In this document: positions 48,241-64,000 of the stretch, piece by piece
Layout of the letters: each line of letters opens with the position of its first letter
How positions within the stretch are numbered: position 1 is the stretch's first letter
Assembly: GCA_027257055.1 (NCBI GenBank)
Contig: JAPVLO010000959.1
Location: forward strand, 124,001-188,000
Length of the DNA stretch: 64,000 bases
Direction of reading: 5' to 3'
Source of the DNA: Cephalopachus bancanus
Taxonomy: Eukaryota; Chordata; Mammalia; Primates; Tarsiidae
Notes under the pieces: model-generated
What the model was told of the DNA's origin: nothing
The model's database searches: none
What the model saw: the letters and a program-made list of their open reading frames with translations, nothing else
Made by a program: the position numbers and the translations under genes

Positions 48241-50288
48241 TCAAGGCTCCTGCGTCTCCAGCATGTCCGCCAGGGCTCTGGAGAGGAGGACGCAGAGGTT
48301 AGGCAGCCGAAGGGTCCAAAGCTCAGCCCAGGACGCTTAGAGACCATTATCCTGTCCACTTCACGGACGGGCAAATGGAGTCCCAGAGTCGTCGAATAAC
48401 TCATAGCGGGGCAGCGCTTCTCTAAACATTAGGGCCCTTCAACGTCCCCCCTCCTTGCACTTACTGGTACAAGGACGAGGAGAAATAGTCGACGTAGCTT
48501 CCTGCGGGAGAGCAGAGAAAAGAGGCTTGAGGGGTACTCCACGATCGGGTAGACCACTCAGTATAGAGTGTGGGATTAGAGCTAGCTCCACTCTGTTTTT
48601 TTTTTCTTTCTTTTTTTGTTTTGAGTTGGAGTCTCACTCTGTCACCCAAACTGGAGTGCAGTGGCCGCTGCTGGCCACCGCAGCCTCGACCTGTTGGGCT
48701 CCAACGATCCTTCCGCCTCAGCCTTCCAAGTAGCTGGAACTACAGGCGCGCGCTACCATGCCCAGCTCTTTTTGCTTTATTGTAGAGATGAGGTCTCGCC
48801 AAGTTGCCCAGGCGGGTCTCGAACCCGCGGGCTCAGGCAATCCACTCACCTCAGCCTCCCAAAGGCGCGGGATTACAGGCTGAGCCACCGAGCCCAGCTG
48901 GTCTTATTTTTTTTTTTTAAAGCAGGATTTATTGAGAGGACAGAAAAGCTCCCACATTGAGGGGGGACCCAAAGGAGTAGCCCTCCACCCTCTTTTTCTT
49001 AATTCCTTCCTCAAACTGAACCCCTTCTACCGGGACTGCTCCAAAGGCCCCGCCCCTTCTTGCTTTGGGTGTTCCAGTTCTTCAGTAGCCCCGCCCCTTC
49101 CAGACCGACTTACTTTGGCCCCGCCCATTCGGTTCTAGGCCCGTGCGTCCCGGCCCCGGCCCACGTGCTCACAGCCTCGGCCACGCCCCTCCCCTCCTAG
49201 CCCCGCCCCACCAAACTTCCGGGCCGGCAGCCCCTCACGTTTGGCTTCGCCCCTACCGGGATTCACCTTGCGGGGCCCGGCCCCTTCTCAAGTTTTTCCT
49301 GGGCCCCACCCTTGCTCACCCGGAGTGCAGACAGTCTCGCAGACCAGCGGGCAGAGGTAGCAGAACTGACAGTGCTGGGGGCGGGGATGGGGAGAGAGAG
49401 TGAGCGTGGGGCGCGGCCAGGGGCGGAGCCAGGACGAGGGCGGGGACTGCACCCGGGACAGAGGTTAGGTCTAGGTAAAGGTCAGGAATGGGTGTGGAAC
49501 CAAGGCTGCATCAGGGGTAAAGGGCTGGGCCAGGTAGGGGGTCAGAGGCCAGGATTTAGGGCTGGGGGTGCTCGGTGGAGCCTTGAGTCCGAGGTCAGGT
49601 CTCACCTGGCACTGGTCGCAGTGCTCGCCCATGTTCTCCTCATCACAGTGACAGTTCTCGCACTCGGTGCATCGCTGGGGACCGGAGGAGCCTGGTTAGA
49701 TGGAAACGCTAACCCCACTTGGGACACACCCGCCACTTGTCCACCCCTGCGCCCTGGGCATTTCCGCAGCCTCCTCACCGTCCTGATCTCCCACACTGAG
49801 CTTAGTATCTTCCCCCCAAGCCAGCTTCTCTCCTCTTCCCTGCCCTTGGTTTTCTATCTCAGGGTGACCTCACCTCCCCCAGTCAGGGTGAGCTGGATTT
49901 CAGGAGCTCTCTTTACCCACCCCGCCATCGTCCCCGCGCCTGTCAGTCCCCCATCCTGCCCCTCCCATCCCTGACTCTCTTTTCCACAGATCCTGGTCTT
50001 TCCCCACATTCCCGGTGCAGATCAGGTCTCGCCCTCTCCTTCCTGGACCATCGTCTCAGACTCCTCCCCAGCCTCCTGGCCTCTGGTCTGCCCCTCATGT
50101 AGCCACAGAAGAACTGACCCTGCCCCTCCTGTGCTCTGAGCCTTCTCATGGTGCCCCAGGACCCCTGGGACAGATTCCAGGGATAGCTTGGTGGGTGGGT
50201 CTGGGCTGGGGACATACATTGCAGAAGGTGCAGTAGCCACACAGAGACCCTGGCTGGTAGTTCTCGTACTCCTGGGTGTCCTGTGGAC
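48241..50288 (-). CDS. HRC: HRC exons 2-6: cysteine-rich C-terminus
   Basis: Exons 50288-50218 (GPQDTQEYENYQPGSLCGYC..), 49674-49606 (RCTECENCHCDEENMGEHCD..), 49374-49320 (HCQFCYLCPLVCETVC), 48501-48465 (SYVDYFSSSLY) and 48277-48241 (ALADMLETQEP, stop). All borders are GT-AG on the minus strand and phases agree. The paired Cys pattern is the most conserved part of HRC. Confidence 0.95.
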
Positions 50289-52236
50289 CTGTGGGGACAG
50301 GTGGACGGCAGTGACCCAGGCTGACTCCGCTCCCTGCCCCCACACTGCCAGGCCATTTACCTGTGTCCTCACCACTCTCTTCCTCACTTGAGGCACCTCC
50401 AGCCATCTCTCTCCCAGCCAGTGGGTTGGGGATGATGGTGAAAGGGAGCTCATCTTCCTCCAGCCCCTCCTCTTCCTCTTCCTCTTCCTCCTCCCTGAGG
50501 ACTTGGCTCAGTGGAGCCCGAGCCTCAGCCGTCTCTTCCTTCCTCTCCTCCTCTTCCTCCTTGTCTTCCTCTTCTTCCTCCTCCTGGCTCAGGCTGAGGC
50601 CATGACCTTCCTCCTCATCCTCTTCGTCTTCCTGGTGCAGGCTGCCATGGCGGATGCCTTCCTCTCCCTGCTCTGAACTTTCATCATCCTCTTCCTCTTC
50701 CTCCTCAGAATCACCGCCTCTCAGATGGCTTCTATCCTTGACCTCTGTGTGTTCTGGGGTCTGATGGCTAATCTCTTTCATGGACCCCCTGTGACCATGT
50801 CTTATCCCTTCATCTTGGTGGCCCAGCTCGGCAGAGATGTCCTCATCTTCCTCCCTGGAGACTCCGTGGTGGCGATGGTCAGACACTTCTGTTTTATACT
50901 CATCTGGGAAGTCCTCTTCCTCATCACTCTTGTGGCCTTGGGGCTGGCGGCTTGCCACATGGTGGCTGAACTGGACTGTGATCTCCTCCTCTTCCTCCTC
51001 CTCCTCATCTCCAAGGCCATGGTGGACATGCTTGGGAACTTGGTGCCAATGTTCATCGGACACATCCTCATCTTCTTCCTTGTCTCTGTGGCCTCGGGGC
51101 CCGGGGTCAGGGACATGATGGTGGTGTTCATCGGAGACATCCTCGTCCTCTTCCTTCCTGTGGCCTTGGTGCTTGTGGACCTGGTTTCCATATTCAGTGG
51201 AGACATCATCCTCCTCCTCATCATCGTGTTCTTCTTTGTGGACTTGGTGCCCGTGGCCAGGGACACGCTGATGTTCATCTGAGACATCCTCATCCCCATC
51301 CTCATCCTCTTCAACCCCGTGGCCTCGGTGTCTGTGAACCTGGTGCCCATTCTCAGCGGAGGCATCATCCTCATGCTCATGACCTTGATGCCCATGGTTG
51401 GGGACGTGATGGTGGTGTCCATCAGAGGCATCCTCCTCCTCTTCACTCCCGTGGCCTCGGTGTCTGTGGACCTGGTGTCCAGTCTCAGTGGAGACATCAT
51501 CGCCATCATTATCATCTTCTTCTTCACGGCCTCGGTGCCTGTGGCTGGGGACATGATGGTGGTGTCCATCGGAGGCATCCTCCTCCTCTTCACTCCCGTG
51601 GCTCGGTGTCTGTGGGCCCGGTGTCCATACTCAGTAGAGACATCCTCCTCCTCCTCTTCTCCTTCATCTTCCTCTTCCCCGCCATGGCCTCGATGTACGT
51701 GCCTGAGAATATGATGGCGGTGCTCACTGGAGACAACTTCATCCTCATCCTCGTCCTGGTGGCCGTGGCTCCTGCGGTGGAGGGGGTGGTGCCCATGCTC
51801 AGCTGAGTCGTCTGTGTCTTCACTCCCATGGCCTCTGTGCCCCTGGGGCTGCCGCGTGTGCCCCGTGGAGACCGCCTCACCAGAGACATCCTCGTCTCCG
51901 ACCTCATGGCCTTGGTACCTGTGGCCTTGGCCTTGGTGGACATATTCCCTGGAGAGGTCTTCGTCCTCCTCTCCGTGGTCTGTGTGGCTCCAGAAATGAT
52001 GCCGTTCTCTGTGGACACATCCTCACTCTCATCCTGATGGTCTCTAGGGCCATGGATGTGGTGACCAAACTCTGCAGACACGTGCTCGGGGGGCCCAGTG
52101 ACTCCTGCATTGTTGTTCCAGTTGCCAAGGCCCAGGCCAGCCCCTCTCAGCTGCTGGGTCATGGCGGGGGGGAGGAGCAGGCTGGCCACGGCAGCCCAGA
52201 GGAGAGAAGTATGCAGCCATGGCCCTCGGTGGCCCA
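48241..52236 (-). CDS. HRC: Sarcoplasmic reticulum histidine-rich calcium-binding protein, with two one-base frameshifts
   Basis: Coding exons in transcript order: 52236-50361, 50288-50218, 49674-49606, 49374-49320, 48501-48465, 48277-48241. HRC buffers calcium in the SR lumen of heart and skeletal muscle and binds triadin and SERCA. It begins MGHRGPWLHTSLLWAAVASL with a cleavable signal peptide of about 27 residues. Next come many His-rich/acidic repeats (HRHRGHGSEEEEDAS type), Glu/Asp runs, and a C-terminal Cys-rich part (CGYCTFCN, RCTECENCHCDEENMG, CQFCYLCPLVCETVC), ending LADMLETQEP. Two single-base losses, at about 52000 and 51600, break the frame; the expected protein continues perfectly in another frame each time. 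All other exons and splice sites are intact, so an assembly error is more likely than loss of the gene. Confidence 0.94.
48599..48898 (-). mobile_element. Alu-type SINE, young
   Basis: In an HRC intron (same sense as HRC); shares TTGGGCTCCAACGATCC with the copy at 54224. Confidence 0.93.
50361..52236 (-). CDS. HRC: HRC exon 1: signal peptide and acidic/His repeats
   Basis: One large exon encodes nearly the whole protein. Frame 1 runs from the ATG at 52236 to about 52000; frame 2 runs to about 51600; frame 3 runs to the donor GTAAAT at 50360. Frames 2 and 3 would be one frame if a C (after GAGAACGG) and a G (in CGAGCCAC) were present. The repeat units start with an acidic run, then DVS or DAS, then GHHHHVP or GHQVHRHRGHG. 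Near-identical 147-bp units lie at 51408-51554 and 51555-51701. The 3' part is Glu-rich with runs of eight or more. Confidence 0.9.
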
Positions 52237-52439
52237 TGGGGACGGACAGGCAGTGGAGCTTCTCCCAGGGCCGGCTGCAGCTGCCTCCGCGGCTACGTGG
52301 AGGAATGTCGGGGTCCTTGTCTCTTGTGGGTCTGACTCTTCCTTCGCTCTGTCTCTCTGTGTCTCTGCCCGTCTGCCTTCTTCTGGCCCTCACTCCCCGG
52401 CTCTGGACACCCCTCGGGCCGTCTCTGGAGTCCCCTGAC

Positions 52440-52700
52440 TCCCTGTGGGGCCCTCCCTCCCACTCCCCAGCCAATAGGTTCTTTCCCCTCCCCTCTCTAC
52501 GGCTAAATTTACTCTCAGCCCTGAGTTATTCTGGGTCAGTCCCCGCCTGCCCCCCTCCTGCTTCTCCCCCTCTCAGCTAGGGAGGGAAGGGGTGAAGGGG
52601 TCTCCTCGCCCAGGCAGGAGATGAGGGGCTCAGGGGCTTAACTTTGACCTCCCAACGCTCATGTCTGGCAGCTGCAAAGACAAAAACTAATTTAGTAGGC
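52440..52700 (-). promoter_or_regulatory. HRC: HRC upstream region with CCAAT and MEF2-like sites
   Basis: Reading on the minus strand, an inverted CCAAT (AGCCAATAGG on plus, near 52469) and CTAAATTTAC at 52503-52512, one base from the MEF2 consensus, lie 230-280 bases upstream of the HRC start codon. HRC is a known MEF2 target in muscle; whether this is the functional site is inference. Confidence 0.35.
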
Positions 52701-53039
52701 TAATTGGGGGGATCCCGGGACACCATGGGGGCCAGGAAGAACGGAGCAGAAGGGAGAGACCCCTGTCATGGAAGGATTGGGGGTTAGATTTTGGGGCTTC
52801 CAGCCAGAATGGGGTGCTTTGGGGAGAGCATGATCCCATGATGAAGGCCCTGGAATGGGGTGAAGGGAACCCTGCCCCCAACACATGTACCCGTGACCTC
52901 CTGTCCCTGGAACTCAGAACTGGGGACAGGGGACTGGGCCAGGCCAGGGCTATAAATACAGCGGGGGTGAGGGGTGAGGGGGGGACTCAGGTTACAGAGA
53001 TCCCAGCTGTCCCTATCACAGAGGGCTGGCAGGAGACGT

Positions 53040-53340
53040 GTGGCCCTGCCTGTCTCTGGGTGTCACTGTCACCCACTCCTCACCTGTCATGACTGTCCTC
53101 ACTCTTGGGGTCTCCATCTCTCTCTGTGGGCCCCCCTCTCTCTTGTTTCTGTCACCTGCTCTCTCAGGGCCCCTGTCTTCCGTTCCCCTCTCGCTCTGGG
53201 ATTCTGTCTCCCCCTCTCGCTCTGAGTGCCTACCCACCAACCTGGTCTCCCTCCCTCTGCAGATCAGTGTGCCCCCTCCCTTAAATCTCTGTGACCCCTT
53301 TTCTGAGTCTCTGCCCCTCATCCAAGTTTTCTTTCCTTTT
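53040..53340. repeat. CT-rich degenerate tract
   Basis: CTGTCTCTGGGTGTCACTG- and CTCTGTGGGCCCCCCTCT-like text between HRC and TRPM4. The same style of sequence occurs at 53985-54200, 54505-54720 and 63590-64000. Confidence 0.45.
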
Positions 53341-53342
53341 CT

Positions 53343-53979
53343 TTTTTTGAATCATAGTCTCACTCTGTCCCCTAGGCTGGAGAGTGCAGTGGCACACTCC
53401 CGGCCACCGCAGCCTCGACCTGCTGGGCTCAGGCGATCCTTCCACCTCAGCCTCCCAAGTAGCTGGGACTACAGGCACACGCCACCAGGTCTGGCTATTT
53501 TTTTTGAATTTATTTTTGCTGGGCTTGGTGGCTCAGTCTGTAATCCCACGCTTTGGGAGGCTGAGGTGAGTGGATTGCCTGAGCCCGCGGGTTCGAGACC
53601 CACCTGGGCAACTTGGCGAGACCTCATCTCTACAATAAATCAAAAAATCAGCCGAGCATGGTAGCGCATGCCTGTAATTCCGGCTACTCGGAAGGCTGAG
53701 GCGGAAGGATCGCCGGAGCCCAGCAGGTCGAGGCTGTGGTGGCCGGGAGCGGCCACTGCACTCCAGGCTGGGCAACAGAGTGAGACTCCTACTCAAAAAA
53801 TAAAAAATAAAAATAAAATAATAAAATAAAATTTATTTTTATTTCTTAATTTATTTTTATTGTAGAGAGGAACTCTTCCCAAGTAGCCCAGGCTGGTCTC
53901 CAACCCCTGGGCTCAGGCGATCCTCTCACCTTCACCTCCCAAAGTGCTGGGATTGCAGGTGTGAGCCACCACACCCAGC
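53343..53979 (-). mobile_element. Older Alu-type SINE split by a young SINE
   Basis: Right arm 53343-53512 and left arm 53850-53979 surround a forward young copy at 53517-53822. Confidence 0.88.
53517..53822 (+). mobile_element. Alu-type SINE, young, nested
   Basis: Perfect right-arm hairpin at 53739-53756; TTTATTTTT-type repeats on both sides. Confidence 0.92.
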
Positions 53980-54218
53980 ATCACCCAAGTCTTTGTATCT
54001 CTCCCGCCTCCATCAATGTGTCCTCCCCCTCCATCTCCGGCATCCACCTCTGTGGGTCTCTGTCCCCTCTTTCTGGGTGTGTGCCCCCTCGGGGTCTCTG
54101 TCCTTCCCTCTGGGAGTCTATCCCCCCTCTGAGTCTCTGCACCCCGACCAGGTCTTCTCTCTCCCTCTGTCAATGGGCCCCTCCTCTCTGGTCTCTGCCC
54201 CCCCCCCAACTTTCTGGG

Positions 54219-54503
54219 TTTTTTTTGAGTTGGAGTCTCACCCTGTCGCCCAGACTGGAGTGCAGTGGCCGCTCCCGGCCACCGCAGCCTCGACCTGTTG
54301 GGCTCCAACGATCCTTCCGCCTCAGCCTTCCAAGTAGCTGGAACTACAGGCGCGCGCTACCATGCCCAGCTCATTTTGATTTATTGTAGAGATGAGGTCT
54401 CGCCAAGTTGCCCAGGCGGGTCTCGAACCCGCGGGCTCAGGCAATCCACTCACCTCAGCCTCCCAAAGGCGCGGGATTACAGGCTGAGCCACCGAGCCCG
54501 GCT
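54219..54503 (-). mobile_element. Alu-type SINE, young
   Basis: Both hairpins perfect; flanked by CCCCCAACTTTCT (before 54219 and after 54506); 440 bases from the TRPM4 start codon. Confidence 0.94.
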
Positions 54504-54769
54504 GCCACCCCCCAACTTTCTTACTCTGCCCCAAGTCTTTGTCTCCCTCTCTCTTGGGGTTAATATGTCCCCTCCCTCATCTCTGGCATCTGCCCTTCTG
54601 AGACTTTGTCTCCCCTCTCTTTCCCCTTCTCGTTCTGGTCCTCGGAGTTTCCCCTCCTCTGAGCCTCTCGCCCTCCACACACCGCCCCCCGCCGGGCCTC
54701 TGCACCCCCGGGGTCACCGTGTCCCGCTCAGTCACTTTCTCACGGCCTCGGTCCCGCCTCCCGCTTGCG

Positions 54770-54943
54770 TGTCCCCGAGAGGCCCCGCCCCCGCCCCAGC
54801 CCCGCCCCGGACTCGCCCCGCCCCGCCCCAGGCTGGGGCTGGAAAGTAGCGGATCCGGTTTGTCCAGGGCGGGTCTGCGAGAGGAGTCGGCCGAGGGAAC
54901 GCCGGCGTCCGAGGGCTGCGGAGGCTGCGGCGGCTGCGGCAGT
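54770..54943 (+). promoter_or_regulatory. TRPM4: TRPM4 GC-box promoter
   Basis: A CpG-rich stretch with at least four CCCCGCCCC GC boxes (54783-54832) directly upstream of the TRPM4 start codon, without a TATA box, followed by a GCGGCTGCGG-rich 5' UTR. Confidence 0.65.
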
Positions 54944-63486
<8,543 letters not shown>

Positions 63487-63599
63487 GTGAGGCCTGCATG
63501 TCTGGGCAGGGCCGGGTGGCCAGCGGGCTGCATGACACAGAGGCGCCCAGGGCAGGATCTGGGGTGCCCAACTGAACGGTGCGTCTCCCCATCTGCCCA

Positions 63600-64000
63600 T
63601 CCCTGTCTTTGCTTCATCCTGTCCCCTCCGCCTCCGTCTGTCTTCTCTCTCTGAGCCTGTCACCTCTGGGTCTCTGTCTCTCTCCCTCTTGGTCTCTGTC
63701 TCCCCTTCTCTCTGGGTCTCTGTCCCCATCTCTCTGGGTCTCTGCCCACCTACCTTGGTCTCTGTCTACCCTTCTCTCTGGGTCTCTGTCTCTGTCTCTC
63801 TGGGTCTCTGTCCCCGTCTCTCTGGGTCCCTGTCTCTGTCTCTCTGGGTCTCTGTCCCCGTCTCTCTGGGTCCCTGTCTCTGTCTCTCTGGGTCCCTGTC
63901 TCTGTCTCTCTGAGTCTCTGTCCCTGTCTCTCTGGGTCTCTGTCTCTGTCTCTCTGAGTCTCTGTCCCTGTCTCTCTGGGTCTCTGTCACCTACCTTGGT
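63600..64000. repeat. CT-rich tandem array with a 22-bp unit, cut by the window end
   Basis: Copies of GTCTCTCTGGGTCTCTGTCC with small changes. Between 63811 and 63900 a 44-bp pair (one unit with CCCC, one with TCTC) repeats as a block. Lies in TRPM4 intron 3. Confidence 0.85.

Noticed and set aside
50725..51282. A hydrophobic plus-strand frame that looks like a multi-pass membrane protein
   Set aside because: It is the antisense of the Asp/Glu/His repeats of HRC: complementing GAT/GAG/CAC codons gives Ile/Leu/Val.
50802..51593. A Met/Arg/Thr-rich minus-strand frame
   Set aside because: Shifted frame of the HRC repeats; the true frame gives the acidic/His-rich sequence.
52949..52958. A TATA box on the plus strand (GGCTATAAATAC)
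   Set aside because: No plus-strand exon follows for 2 kb and TRPM4 has a GC-box promoter. Kept only as a MEF2-like word.

Overview
The window is primate nuclear DNA. Gene order and exon sequence match the human 19q13.33 interval: SNRNP70 (+, 3' part), LIN7B (+), a remnant of the C19orf73 ORF (-), PPFIA3 (+), HRC (-) and TRPM4 (+, first three coding exons). Alu-type (7SL-derived) dimeric SINEs make it primate. It does not look anthropoid: I see old AluJ-like copies but no AluS or AluY, and the youngest copies belong to a distinctive lineage that is also unlike the lemur Alu consensus as I remember it. A tarsier or another non-anthropoid primate is the best inference; the sequence alone does not prove it.

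Layout. 1-9.9 kb: last four constitutive coding exons of SNRNP70 (U1-70K), with SINE-rich introns, a conserved-looking poison exon and tandem splice acceptors. 9.9-17.2 kb: intergenic SINE pile-up with pieces of old L1. 17.3-21.1 kb: LIN7B (L27 + PDZ scaffold), with a one-base frameshift in coding exon 2. 21.2-22.3 kb: CpG-rich PPFIA3 promoter and noncoding exon 1, overlapping the C19orf73 remnant. 22.3-26.7 kb: PPFIA3 intron 1, made of degenerate minisatellite-like DNA. 26.8-47.1 kb: 28 coding exons of PPFIA3 (liprin-alpha-3), all in phase. 47.1-48.2 kb: convergent 3' ends of PPFIA3 and HRC. 48.2-52.2 kb: six coding exons of HRC (minus), with two one-base frameshifts in the acidic/histidine repeats. 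52.3-54.9 kb: HRC and TRPM4 upstream regions with SINEs and pyrimidine-rich tracts. 54.9-64 kb: TRPM4 exons 1-3, a SINE-rich intron 2 and a terminal CT-rich tandem array.

The genes are unrelated in pathway: splicing (SNRNP70), synaptic scaffolds (LIN7B and PPFIA3, both presynaptic active-zone or cell-polarity proteins), cardiac calcium handling (HRC) and a calcium-activated cation channel (TRPM4). The most unusual content is the SINE family. Young copies carry a tRNA T-arm-like hairpin in the left arm and a perfect 7-bp hairpin in the right arm. Several loci show repeated insertion at the same target site or into the A-rich linker of older copies. Three single-base losses, all at GG/CC steps in otherwise conserved coding sequence, look like assembly errors more than gene death.
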